Origin: Burkholderia cenocepacia
GTDB taxonomy: Bacteria; Pseudomonadota; Gammaproteobacteria; Burkholderiales; Burkholderiaceae
Direction of reading: 5' to 3'
Assembly (NCBI RefSeq): GCF_014211915.1
Contig: NZ_CP060040.1
Coordinates: 248,001 to 312,000, forward strand
Length of the DNA: 64,000 bases
The translations under genes were made by a program, and so were the position numbers. The notes beneath the pieces were generated by a model that worked only from the letters and a program-made list of their open reading frames with translations, ran no database searches and was not told the DNA's origin. Below are positions 1 to 8,516 of this stretch, in pieces; within the stretch, counting starts at the first letter, position 1; every line of letters begins with the position of its first letter.

Positions 1-585
1 GATCCGGATGCCGTGCGGGCCGCCTTCGAGCGCGACCGCGCGCACCAGCGCATCGAGCGCGCCCTTGCTCGCGGAATAGGTCGACGAGCCGGCCAGCGCG
101 CCTTTCGCGAGCCATGACGACGTGTTGACGATCGCGCCGTCGCCGTGCGCGAGCATCGCCTCCATTTCGTATTTGATCGACAGCCACGTGCCCTTGAGAT
201 TGGTGGCGATCACGTGGTCGAAGTCGGCCTCGGTCTGTTCCACGATCGGTGCGAACGTGCCTTCGGTGCCGGCATTGTTGAAGGCCGCATGCAACGCGCC
301 GTAGCGCCCGATCGTCGTGTCGACGAGTGCGCGCACGCCATCGGCTGAGCCGACGTCGACGGTCACCGCGAACGCTTCGCCGCCGCGTTCGACAATCGCC
401 CGGACGGTTTCGTCGAGCGGCGCCGCACGCCGCCCGGCGACGACGACGCGGGCGCCGTCCCGCGCGAACGCGAGCGCGGCCGCCCGGCCGATACCGGTGC
501 CGCCGCCGGTGACGAGCGCGACGCGACCGTCGAGCCGGGGCCGCATGGTGGCGGACGGGGTTGATAAGATGAGCGAATCGGACAT
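1..585 (-). CDS. SDR-family oxidoreductase (C-terminal end outside window)
   Basis: Short-chain dehydrogenase/reductase with a Rossmann fold, predicted to be an NAD(P)-dependent alcohol/ketone oxidoreductase in the cytoplasm. The N-terminal nucleotide-binding motif TGGGTGIG is at residues 26-33, the structural NNAG motif follows in mid-protein, and the catalytic Ser plus YSASK (Tyr-x3-Lys) are present. The 195 visible codons run off the left edge, so about 50-60 C-terminal residues are missing. The start is set at the upstream ATG (585); an in-frame ATG at 546 is an alternative and would put the glycine motif closer to the N-terminus, as is usual in the family. It may form a transcription unit with the cupin gene upstream on the same strand. 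The substrate cannot be told from sequence. Confidence 0.88.
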   Translation of the reverse strand, partial: MSDSLILSTPSATMRPRLDGRVALVTGGGTGIGRAAALAFARDGARVVVAGRRAAPLDETVRAIVERGGEAFAVTVDVGSADGVRALVDTTIGRYGALHAAFNNAGTEGTFAPIVEQTEADFDHVIATNLKGTWLSIKYEMEAMLAHGDGAIVNTSSWLAKGALAGSSTYSASKGALDALVRAVALEGGPHGIRI

Positions 586-626
586 GATGTGCAGTGCTCC
601 GTGTGAAGATGAAATGCGCCGGCCGC

Positions 627-1088
627 TCAGTCTTCGCCGTCCGCAACCGTCAGCGGTGTGCCGGGCGTGCCCGCATAGAACACGATCAGCTCGGCGGTTT
701 CGTCGCCGGTCTCGCCGCGATGGGCGCCGCCGACCATTTCCGGCACCACGTCGCCGGGGCCGAGCTTCAGCCGCTTGCCGTCGCTTCGGCGCACGGCGGT
801 CAGGTGGCCCGACAGCACGTAGCCGATGTTGATCGACGGATGCGTATGCCACGGCAGGACGGCGTGCGGCGGGATGCGGTAGCGTACGACCGTCACCTCC
901 GGTCGAGCCGTCGGATAGGCGCGGTAGGGCGAGCCGTCCCACGCGCGCATCGTTTGCAGCAGCACCGTCTCGACGGCGCGGGCGGGTGCACCGGTCTGCT
1001 GCGCGAGCGCGGGCGTCGTCGTACCGACGACGATCGATGCGGCCGCGACGGCGGCCCGGAAGGTGACGGAAACCCAACGCAGTTTCAT
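627..1088 (-). CDS. Secreted cupin-domain protein
   Basis: Small cupin-fold protein of 153 residues. The start chosen is the ATG opening MKLRWVSV, because a typical Sec signal peptide ending near ALAQ (residue 30) follows; a longer reading frame adds 14 implausible residues. The metal-binding motif PWHTHP with a downstream G-Y-V-L-S-G strand and a GD-x-V segment is typical of cupin_2 proteins. It is likely periplasmic with one bound metal ion; the activity is unknown. It lies just upstream of the dehydrogenase on the same strand (41 bp gap) and is divergent from the LysR regulator, which is probably its regulator. Confidence 0.8.
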   Translation of the reverse strand: MKLRWVSVTFRAAVAAASIVVGTTTPALAQQTGAPARAVETVLLQTMRAWDGSPYRAYPTARPEVTVVRYRIPPHAVLPWHTHPSINIGYVLSGHLTAVRRSDGKRLKLGPGDVVPEMVGGAHRGETGDETAELIVFYAGTPGTPLTVADGED

Positions 1089-1168
1089 GATGAGCGGCCC
1101 GTACGGGCTGATCGTTGAAGACGGCGCCATTGTGCGAAGCGGAACGGCACGCGACTAGCGCCGGACCG

Positions 1169-1185
1169 GTTGAAACCGATTCAAC
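1169..1185. promoter_or_regulatory. Palindrome, candidate LysR operator
   Basis: GTTGAA-ACCGA-TTCAAC is a perfect inverted repeat with 6-bp arms in the 164-bp gap between the divergent cupin and LysR genes. It contains a T-N11-A core (1171-1183), the usual LysR-type binding shape. Assignment to the neighbouring regulator is inference from position. Confidence 0.45.
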
Positions 1186-1252
1186 TTGACGGCGCGGCAG
1201 CGCGGCGCCATGGACGAATGCCCGGGCAGGCCCGGCTCGACAGGAGCATCGA

Positions 1253-2185
1253 ATGGATCGTTTGAAGGCGCTGACGGTGTTCGTCCGCGTCGCGGTCGCG
1301 GGCGGCATCAGCGCGGGCGCTCGCGAACTCGGCATGACGCCGCAGGCGGCCAGCAAGCAGGTCGCTGCGCTGGAGGCGTTGCTGAATGTTCGGTTGTTCC
1401 AGCGTTCGACGCACCGGATTGCGCTGACGGTCGAGGGCGAGCGCCTGCTCGCGCAGTGCCGCGGTGCTGTCGGCGAACTGGAAACCGCGCTGCGCATGCT
1501 CGACGACGATCGCGTGCACGCGGTCGGCACGCTGCGCGTCGCGGCACCTTACTCGCTGGCGCGGCGGTTTCTCGCGCCGTTGCTCGGCGAGTTCTGCGAC
1601 CAGCATCCGGGCATGACCGCCGAGCTGGTCGTCAGCGACGACATGGCCGACATCGTCGAGCAGCGAATAGACCTCGCCGTGCGGACCGGCGATCTGCCCG
1701 ACAGCGGGCTGATCGCGCGGCGCATCGCCGAGCTGCAACTGGTCGTTTGCGCGGCGCCCGCGTATTTGCGCCGCCATGGCGCGCCGCAGACGATCGACGC
1801 ATTGCGCGACCATCGTTGCACCGCGTTCCTGTACCCGCGCACGGGCAAGCCGTTTCCGTGGGAATTCCTCGTCGACGGTCGGGTCGACACCCGCCAGATC
1901 GACCCGTTCATCGCGACCAACGACATCGACGCGGAGCTCGATACGGTGCTCAGCGGTGCCGCGATCGGCCAGTTTTTCGGCTATTCGGTTCACGAGCACG
2001 TCCGTGAAGGGCGGCTCGTGCCGCTGCTGACCCGGCACGTCACCTGTCGATACGGTCTCTACCTGTGCATGCCACAGCGCGAGCATCTGCCGCGCAGAAA
2101 CCGTTTGCTGATGGATTTCCTGGTCGCCCGGCTAGGCGCGCATCCCGACCTCGCGCCGCTTTCGTTCGCTCACGCGCATGCGTGA
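1253..2185 (+). CDS. LysR-family transcriptional regulator
   Basis: 310-residue LysR-type regulator. Residues 1-60 form the winged helix-turn-helix (MDRLKALTVFVRVA..., SAGARELGMTPQAASKQVAALE), and about 90-300 the periplasmic-binding-protein-like effector domain, close to the family's usual length. It resembles the large group of proteobacterial LysR proteins that sit beside SDR or cupin genes. It is divergent from the cupin gene, and a perfect palindrome lies between the two starts, so control of the cupin/dehydrogenase unit and autoregulation are likely. The effector is unknown. Confidence 0.9.
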   Translation: MDRLKALTVFVRVAVAGGISAGARELGMTPQAASKQVAALEALLNVRLFQRSTHRIALTVEGERLLAQCRGAVGELETALRMLDDDRVHAVGTLRVAAPYSLARRFLAPLLGEFCDQHPGMTAELVVSDDMADIVEQRIDLAVRTGDLPDSGLIARRIAELQLVVCAAPAYLRRHGAPQTIDALRDHRCTAFLYPRTGKPFPWEFLVDGRVDTRQIDPFIATNDIDAELDTVLSGAAIGQFFGYSVHEHVREGRLVPLLTRHVTCRYGLYLCMPQREHLPRRNRLLMDFLVARLGAHPDLAPLSFAHAHA

Positions 2186-2287
2186 CGGGTGCTTCGTCGA
2201 CCGCGAGCGTGGCGGCTGACGCCGGTTTCGTCCGGCCGGGGCGCTTCGGCGTAGAGGCAGCGTTCGTGGTGCGTTGTGCAAAGCGGC

Positions 2288-2322
2288 AAGGCCGCCCGGC
2301 ACCGAAGTGCGCGGGCGGCCTT
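2288..2322. terminator. Hairpin between convergent genes
   Basis: Perfect 11-bp stem (AAGGCCGCCCG / CGGGCGGCCTT) with a 13-nt loop between the convergent LysR gene and the small secreted-protein gene. The T tract is weak (TT then GC), so it is a probable but not ideal intrinsic terminator. Confidence 0.5.
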
Positions 2323-2355
2323 GCGGGTCGAACGGCCGTGCTGTGTTTGGGGCAC

Positions 2356-2642
2356 TCAGCACTCGCCCTTCTTCGCGTGCCCCGGCGGGCAGTGATAGCC
2401 GCCATGACCGTGATGACGCTCGCGATCTTCCCACTCGCGGCGTTCCCAGTAGCGGCGGCCGTCCCAGTAGCGGTCGCCGTGCCAGCCGACGATCACCGGC
2501 GCGGGGGCGACCACGACGGGCGCGGGGCGACGACGACCGGTGCGGGCGTGCCGATGTTGACGTCGACGTTGACGGCGTGAGCGAGGCCGGACAGCGAAAG
2601 GCCGAGGCCGGCGAAAGCGAGGGCGATCAGCGAGCGTTGCAT
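2356..2642 (-). pseudogene. Small secreted Cys/His-rich-tail protein, frameshifted
   Basis: Two overlapping minus-strand frames together make one small exported protein. The first begins MQRSLIALAFAGLGLSLSG (signal peptide ending AHA) and continues into a PAPVVVAP repeat. The second carries the tail GWHGDRYWDGRRYWERREWE..., ending CPPGHAKKGEC. The join falls in the repeat: the copy at 2501-2510 reads gcgggggcga, while the next copy (2521-2530) has one G fewer, and restoring one base joins the frames into about 95 residues. As written, translation would stop after about 50 residues. The function is unknown; similar short YXWW/His-rich exported proteins are common in Burkholderia. The frameshift may be a sequencing error at a homopolymer. 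Confidence 0.7.
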
Positions 2643-3022
2643 GTTCTTTTCCGTGGTGTGGTGATGAATGGGCCGACGCGACGCGATGGAAGCGAGGGGA
2701 CCGTTCCACCGGGGGAACGCCGCGCCGACACGATGCAGTGTGCTGCGGCACGACGGAAAAGGCGAGTCGTGATTATTACGGAGGATTGGCGGCGCGCAGG
2801 CACGCGAGGGGCCACCCATTTGACATTGGCGGGCCGCTGGTGCGGCCGATTCCGCCGCATCGTGCAGCGCCGGCTGCGGGCATTTGACATTCGACCGCGC
2901 ACGGCGGCGAACAGGTATTAACAGCGCGTTACAAAGTCACGCCCGGCGAGCCGCCGGAGCGCACTGTCCGTTGCATGAAAAGCACGACAGCGGGCGCTCG
3001 GCCGGCTGTCGTCACTGACCGG
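2643..3022. other. Intergenic, no gene seen
   Basis: No coding region with convincing composition. It should carry the promoter of the small secreted-protein gene. It holds an 11-bp direct repeat, CATTTGACATT, at 2817-2827 and 2881-2891; each copy includes a TTGACA hexamer on the plus strand, but no matching -10 or downstream plus-strand gene is seen. Confidence 0.5.
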
Positions 3023-3781
3023 TTACAGATAGAACATCCGGTCTTCTTCCGGGCGCGGCGGATGATCGTCCTCGTCCGAACCTTCTTCCTCGCCGCTGTC
3101 CTCGTAGAACGCGAGCACCGCGTCGAGCACCTGGTCGGGATCGTCGATCACCTGCATCAGATCCATGTCTTCCGGATTGATCAGGCCCATCGGAATCAGT
3201 TGATCGCGGAACCATTGCAGCAGCCCCTGCCAGAACTCGCTGCCGACGAGGATGATCGGCACGAGGCGCGATTTCTTCGTCTGGATCAGCGTGAGTACTT
3301 CGGACAGTTCGTCGAGCGTGCCGAAGCCGCCCGGCATCACGATCACCGCATCCGAGTTCTTCACGAACGTGACCTTGCGCGTGAAGAAGTGGCGGAAGCG
3401 CAGCGAGATGTCCTGGTAGTGGTTGCCGGCCTGTTCGTGCGGCAGCTCGATGTTCAGGCCGACCGACGGCGCCTTGCCGGCGTGCGCGCCCTTGTTCGCG
3501 GCTTCCATGATGCCGGGGCCGCCGCCGGAGATCACCGCGAAGCCGGCGTCCGACAGCTTGCGCGCGATCTGCACGGCCAGCTTGTAGTGCGGCGTGTCGG
3601 GTTTGAGGCGGGCAGAACCGTAGATGCTGACAGCCGGGCGGATCTCCGACAGGTACTCGGTCGCCTCGATAAACTCTGCCATAATCGTGAACATCTGCCA
3701 CGATGCGCGCGCCTTCTTGGCCGTCGCGCGCTCTTGATCTGCGAGCGAACGCAGACTCGGAATCACTTTTCTCTTGTTCAT
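3023..3781 (-). CDS. LOG-family (TIGR00730) Rossmann-fold protein
   Basis: 252-residue member of the LOG / lysine-decarboxylase-like family, whose characterised members hydrolyse nucleoside 5'-monophosphates to free base and ribose 5-phosphate (cytokinin-type phosphoribohydrolases). Visible motifs are SGGGPGIMEAANKGA and the signature PGGFGTLDEL, holding the catalytic Arg/Glu region. The C-terminus is acidic (SGEEEGSDEDD). The ATG lies one base from the polA ATG on the opposite strand, so each gene's promoter must lie inside the other's coding sequence or the true starts are further in; an in-frame Met at about residue 34 (MAEFIEAT) is the alternative. The substrate is not known. Confidence 0.88.
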   Translation of the reverse strand: MNKRKVIPSLRSLADQERATAKKARASWQMFTIMAEFIEATEYLSEIRPAVSIYGSARLKPDTPHYKLAVQIARKLSDAGFAVISGGGPGIMEAANKGAHAGKAPSVGLNIELPHEQAGNHYQDISLRFRHFFTRKVTFVKNSDAVIVMPGGFGTLDELSEVLTLIQTKKSRLVPIILVGSEFWQGLLQWFRDQLIPMGLINPEDMDLMQVIDDPDQVLDAVLAFYEDSGEEEGSDEDDHPPRPEEDRMFYL

Positions 3782-3782
3782 A

Positions 3783-6536
3783 ATGCCTGAAGAACGAAAT
3801 CTGGAAGGTAAGACCCTGCTATTGGTTGACGGTTCGAGCTATCTGTATCGGGCTTACCATGCGATGCCTGATTTGCGTGGCCCTGGCGGGGAGCCGACCG
3901 GAGCGCTCTACGGAATCATCAACATGCTGCGCCGTATGCGCAAGGAAGTCAGTGCAGAGTATAGCGCTTGCGTGTTCGATGCAAAGGGCAAGACGTTCCG
4001 CGACGACCTTTATGCCGACTATAAGGCAAACCGTCCGTCGATGCCGCCCGATCTCGCCTTGCAGGTCGAGCCGATCCACGGCGCCGTGCGCGCGCTCGGC
4101 TGGCCGCTGCTGATGGTCGAGGGCGTCGAGGCCGACGACGTGATCGGCACGCTCGCGCGCGAAGCGGAGCGGCACGGGATGAACGTGATCGTGTCGACCG
4201 GCGACAAGGATCTCGCGCAGCTCGTGACCGAGCGCGTCACGCTCGTCAACACGATGACCAACGAGACGCTCGACCGCGACGGCGTGATCGCGAAGTTCGG
4301 CGTGCCGCCCGAGCGCATCATCGACTATCTCGCGCTGATCGGCGACACCGTCGACAACGTGCCGGGCGTCGAGAAGTGCGGGCCGAAGACGGCCGTGAAA
4401 TGGCTGACGCAATACGACACCCTCGACGGCGTGATCGAACACGCGGCCGACATCAAGGGCGTGGTCGGCGACAACCTGCGCCGCGCGCTCGATTTCCTGC
4501 CGCTCGGCCGCCAGCTCGTGACCGTCGATACGTCGTGCGATCTCACGCCGCATCTCGAATCGATCGAAGCCTCGCTGAAGAGCGACGGCGAGGCGCGCGA
4601 CCTGTTGCGCGACATCTTCGCGCGCTACGGCTTCAAGACCTGGCTGCGCGAAGTCGACAGCGCGCCTGCGGAAGGCGGGGGCGCCGATGCGCCGGAAGGC
4701 GAGCCGGCTCCAGTGATCGCAGCCGACGTCGTGCGCGAATACGAAACGATCCAGACCTGGGAACAGTTCGACGCGTGGTTCGCGAAAATCGACGCGGCCG
4801 CGCTGACCGCGTTCGACACCGAGACCACCGCGCTCGATCCGATGCTCGCGCGGCTCGTCGGCCTGTCGTTCTCGGTCGAGCCGGGCAAGGCAGCCTACCT
4901 GCCGGTCGCGCACCGCGGCCCCGACATGCCCGAGCAGCTTCCGCTCGACGAAGTGCTCGCGCGCCTGAAACCGTGGCTCGAATCGGCCGATCGCAAGAAG
5001 GTCGGCCAGCACCTGAAGTACGACGCGCAGGTGCTCGCGAACTACGACATCGCGCTGAACGGCATCGAGCACGACACGCTGCTCGAATCGTACGTGGTCG
5101 AATCGCACCGCACGCACGACATGGACAGCCTCGCGTTGCGTCATCTGGGCGTCAAGACGATCAAGTACGAGGACGTGGCGGGCAAGGGCGCGAAGCAGAT
5201 CGGTTTCGACGAAGTGGCGCTCGCGCAGGCCGCCGAATACGCAGCCGAAGATGCCGACATCACGCTGCAGCTTCACCACGCGCTGTATCCGCAGGTCGCA
5301 CGCGAGCCGGGCCTCGAGCGCGTGTACCGCGAGATCGAGATGCCGGTGTCGCTCGTGCTGCGCAAGATGGAGCGCACGGGCGTGCTGATCGACGATGCGC
5401 GTCTGCACGCGCAGAGCACCGAAATCGCGACGCGCCTGATCGAGCTCGAGGGCGAGGCGTACGAACTGGCGGGCGGCGAATTCAATCTCGGCTCGCCGAA
5501 GCAGATCGGGCAGATCTTCTTCGAGAAGCTGCAGTTGCCGGTCGTGAAGAAGACGCCGAGCGGCGCGCCGTCGACCGACGAGGAAGTGCTGCAGAAGCTG
5601 GCCGAGGACTACCCGCTGCCGAAGCTGCTGCTCGAGCATCGCGGGCTGTCGAAGCTGAAGTCGACCTATACCGACAAGCTGCCACGCATGGTGAACCCCG
5701 CCACCGGCCGCGTGCACACGAACTATGCGCAGGCCGTCGCGGTCACGGGGCGTCTCGCCTCGAACGATCCCAATCTTCAGAACATTCCGGTGCGCACGGC
5801 CGAAGGGCGGCGCATCCGCGAGGCGTTCATCGCGTCGCCGGGCCACCGGATCGTGTCGGCCGACTATTCGCAGATCGAACTGCGGATCATGGCGCACATC
5901 TCGGGCGACGCGTCGCTGCTGCGCGCGTTCTCGCAGGGCGAGGATATCCACCGCGCGACGGCTGCCGAGGTGTTCGGCGTGACGCCGCTGGAGGTCAATT
6001 CCGACCAGCGCCGGATCGCGAAGGTGATCAACTTCGGGCTCATCTACGGGATGAGCGCGTTCGGGCTCGCATCGAATCTCGGCATCACGCGCGATGCGGC
6101 GAAGCTCTATATCGACCGCTATTTCGCCCGCTATCCGGGCGTCGCGCAGTACATGGAAGATACGCGCGCGACCGCGAAGGAGAAGGGCTACGTCGAAACC
6201 GTTTTCGGTCGCCGTCTCTGGCTGCCCGAGATCAACGGCGGCAACGGTCCGCGCCGTCAGGCGGCCGAGCGCGCGGCCATCAATGCACCGATGCAGGGCA
6301 CGGCGGCCGACCTGATCAAGCTGTCGATGATCGCGGTGGACGACTGGCTCACGCGCGACCGGCTCGCATCGCGAATGATCATGCAGGTGCACGATGAACT
6401 GGTGCTCGAGGTGCCCGAAGGCGAGCTGTCGCTCGTGCGCGAGAAACTGCCGGAAATGATGTGCGGCGTCGCGAAGCTGAAGGTGCCGCTGGTCGCCGAA
6501 GTGGGTGCCGGCGCGAACTGGGAAGAGGCACACTGA
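3783..6536 (+). CDS. polA: DNA polymerase I
   Basis: 917-residue repair and Okazaki-fragment polymerase, all three domains intact. The N-terminal 5'-3' exonuclease (to about residue 300) starts LLLVDGSSYLYRAYHA and keeps the Asp cluster. The 3'-5' exonuclease begins at about 330 and has FDTETTALDP with the catalytic D-x-E, so proofreading is retained. The C-terminal polymerase has DYSQIELRIMAH (motif A), RRIAKVINFGLIYGMSAFG (motif B) and MQVHDELVLE (motif C). The ATG at 3783 is preferred over an in-frame TTG at 3774. Head to head with the LOG gene with one base between start codons, so its promoter probably lies within that gene; CATAAT at 3680-3685 is a possible -10. Confidence 0.98.
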   Translation: MPEERNLEGKTLLLVDGSSYLYRAYHAMPDLRGPGGEPTGALYGIINMLRRMRKEVSAEYSACVFDAKGKTFRDDLYADYKANRPSMPPDLALQVEPIHGAVRALGWPLLMVEGVEADDVIGTLAREAERHGMNVIVSTGDKDLAQLVTERVTLVNTMTNETLDRDGVIAKFGVPPERIIDYLALIGDTVDNVPGVEKCGPKTAVKWLTQYDTLDGVIEHAADIKGVVGDNLRRALDFLPLGRQLVTVDTSCDLTPHLESIEASLKSDGEARDLLRDIFARYGFKTWLREVDSAPAEGGGADAPEGEPAPVIAADVVREYETIQTWEQFDAWFAKIDAAALTAFDTETTALDPMLARLVGLSFSVEPGKAAYLPVAHRGPDMPEQLPLDEVLARLKPWLESADRKKVGQHLKYDAQVLANYDIALNGIEHDTLLESYVVESHRTHDMDSLALRHLGVKTIKYEDVAGKGAKQIGFDEVALAQAAEYAAEDADITLQLHHALYPQVAREPGLERVYREIEMPVSLVLRKMERTGVLIDDARLHAQSTEIATRLIELEGEAYELAGGEFNLGSPKQIGQIFFEKLQLPVVKKTPSGAPSTDEEVLQKLAEDYPLPKLLLEHRGLSKLKSTYTDKLPRMVNPATGRVHTNYAQAVAVTGRLASNDPNLQNIPVRTAEGRRIREAFIASPGHRIVSADYSQIELRIMAHISGDASLLRAFSQGEDIHRATAAEVFGVTPLEVNSDQRRIAKVINFGLIYGMSAFGLASNLGITRDAAKLYIDRYFARYPGVAQYMEDTRATAKEKGYVETVFGRRLWLPEINGGNGPRRQAAERAAINAPMQGTAADLIKLSMIAVDDWLTRDRLASRMIMQVHDELVLEVPEGELSLVREKLPEMMCGVAKLKVPLVAEVGAGANWEEAH

Positions 6537-6813
6537 CGCACCCCCGGCCAGTTCCCCGTTCCCGCGGCATATTGTTGCAGGGATGCTGAATATCGAGATG
6601 GTTTGCTTGTGGTCAACGCGCAAGCTCCCGGACAATGCATGTCAGTCATGTCATTGACGTGGGGCGCGCGCCCCGCGTTCCGGATCGGACGCATCGAAGT
6701 GCTTCGAACTGCACATCGATGATGTCCGAACCGGTTAATCCACCGGGCGGCGCGGGTGCATCGCGTTTGCTTCATCCGGCGGCAGCAGTTTCGAATCGCA
6801 AAGGGGGAATCAG

Positions 6814-8148
6814 ATGCATCGGATCATCATCGTAGGCGGAGGTGCCGGCGGCCTGGAACTGGCGACGCGGCTCGGCGACCGTTACGGCGCGCGCGGCAAT
6901 CGTCCCGCGCGTGCGCTCGTCACGCTCGTCGACCGCAATCCGACGCACATCTGGAAACCATTGCTGCACGAGGTCGCAGCCGGCAGCATGGACCCGTTCA
7001 CGCAGGAGCTCGAATATGCGGCGCAGGCGCGCTGGCACGGCTTCGAGTTCCAGCAGGGCGAGCTGACCGGGCTCGACCGTGCGGCGAAGCGCGTCACGCT
7101 GTCACCCCTCAACGACAGCGACGGCGCGGAGCTGCTGCCGGCGCGCGAGCTGGAATACGACACGCTCGTGATCGCGATCGGCAGCACGACGCACTTCTTC
7201 GGCGTGCAGGGCGCACCGGAAAACGCGATCGCGCTCGATACGGTCGGGGAGGCCGAACGCTTCCGCAAGCGCTTGATCGCGGCATGCATGCGCGCCGAGC
7301 ATCAGGCGCCGGCGCCGAGCGTGCCAGGCGAGTCGGCCGAGCCGCGCATCCAGGTCGTGATCGTCGGCGGCGGCGCGACGGGCGTCGAATTGTCCGCGGA
7401 ACTGCGCAATACCGCACAGGTGCTGTCCGTGTACGGGCTGCACAAGCTCGATCCCCGCCATGACGTCGGCATCGTGCTGATCGAATCAGGGCCGCGGATA
7501 CTGCCGGCACTGCAGGAGCGCGTGTCGGCGGCGACGGCCGAACTGCTCGAGAAGCTCGGCGTGCGGCTGATGCTCAGCGAGCGCGTGACCGAGGTGGCGC
7601 CCGGGTTCGTGCATACCGCGAGCGGCAAGGCAGTGCGCGCCGACCTGACGGTCTGGGCGGCCGGCATCAAGGCGCCGTCCGTGCTCTCGCATCTCGACGG
7701 CCTCCAGGTCAACAAGCTCGGTCAGCTCGACGTGCGCCGCACGCTGCAGACCTTCACCGACGACAACGTGTTCGCACTCGGCGATTGCGCGGCCTGCGCA
7801 TGGCCGGGCAATGAACGCAACGTGCCGCCGCGTGCGCAGGCGGCGCACCAGCAGGCGAGCTTCCTGCTGAAGGCGATCAGCTGCCGGCTCGAAGGGCGCC
7901 CGCTGCCCGAGTTCACGTATCGCGATTTCGGTTCGCTCGTGTCGCTCGGCCACTTCAGCGCGGTCGGCAACCTGATGGGCGGGCTGATCGGCGGCAACAT
8001 GCTGATCGAAGGGCTGTTCGCACGCTTCATGTACATGTCGCTGTACCGGCTGCACATCGCGGCGCTGCACGGTTATCCGCGGATGATGCTCGACACGGTC
8101 GCGCACTGGCTGCGGCGCACGACGCTGCCGCGCGTCAAGCTGCACTGA
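6814..8148 (+). CDS. Type II NADH dehydrogenase-like FAD oxidoreductase
   Basis: 444-residue pyridine nucleotide-disulfide oxidoreductase-fold flavoprotein of the NDH-2 group, passing electrons from NADH to quinone at the inner membrane without proton pumping. The FAD dinucleotide motif IIIVGGGAGGLELATRLG is at residues 4-21, the second (NADH) motif VVIVGGGATGVELSAEL in mid-protein, and the FAD-closing segment VFALGDCAAC near residue 325. The C-terminus (MLIEGLFARFMYMSLYRLH onward) is an amphipathic helix that would attach it to the membrane. A strong ribosome site (AAGGGGGA) precedes the ATG. It is a single gene between polA and the dienelactone hydrolase; a terminator follows. Confidence 0.9.
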   Translation: MHRIIIVGGGAGGLELATRLGDRYGARGNRPARALVTLVDRNPTHIWKPLLHEVAAGSMDPFTQELEYAAQARWHGFEFQQGELTGLDRAAKRVTLSPLNDSDGAELLPARELEYDTLVIAIGSTTHFFGVQGAPENAIALDTVGEAERFRKRLIAACMRAEHQAPAPSVPGESAEPRIQVVIVGGGATGVELSAELRNTAQVLSVYGLHKLDPRHDVGIVLIESGPRILPALQERVSAATAELLEKLGVRLMLSERVTEVAPGFVHTASGKAVRADLTVWAAGIKAPSVLSHLDGLQVNKLGQLDVRRTLQTFTDDNVFALGDCAACAWPGNERNVPPRAQAAHQQASFLLKAISCRLEGRPLPEFTYRDFGSLVSLGHFSAVGNLMGGLIGGNMLIEGLFARFMYMSLYRLHIAALHGYPRMMLDTVAHWLRRTTLPRVKLH

Positions 8149-8516
8149 TCGCGTACTCGCATACTTGCGTGTGGAGCGGGCGGGAATGCGCATGTCGTGC
8201 GTGTTCGCCGCCCGTTTTTCTTTTCGGTTCGCAACGATTCGGTCGCGCGACGATTCTCGATACGCGCCACCGCACGCGGACTCGGCAGGCGGCCGGCGGG
8301 CTGTCGCGCGATGATCGATTCGATTGCCGCCACGCGTCGTAATCGAGTCTTACACATCTGACAGTTGACGCGACAACGGATTATTGGGCATCTTGTCCGG
8401 GTTTTCGTTTGCGGCGGGGTGCCAACCGCCGCGACATCCGCGCCGCGTGCCGGTGCGATGCCCCGTCATGCCGTATCCGCGAGCGTGACGGCGGCGCCCA
8501 ATCGAGGAGTGCATTC
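8149..8516. other. Intergenic between NDH-2 and dienelactone hydrolase
   Basis: Apart from the terminator at its left end, no gene or clear structure is visible. The promoter of the hydrolase should lie in the moderately AT-richer part around 8340-8400. Confidence 0.5.
8177..8219 (+). terminator. Intrinsic terminator after NDH-2 gene
   Basis: Outer stem CGGGCGG (8177-8183) pairs with CCGCCCG (8208-8214), with partial inner pairing, followed by TTTTT. Confidence 0.7.

Noticed and set aside
2493..2642. Programmed frameshift in the small secreted-protein gene
   Set aside because: No slippery heptamer with downstream stimulator; a one-base deletion in a repeat tract is simpler.
3819..6635. A 938-codon open frame on the minus strand opposite polA
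   Set aside because: Composition is His/Arg/Asp-heavy with no recognisable domain; it is the antisense shadow of polA in high-GC DNA.
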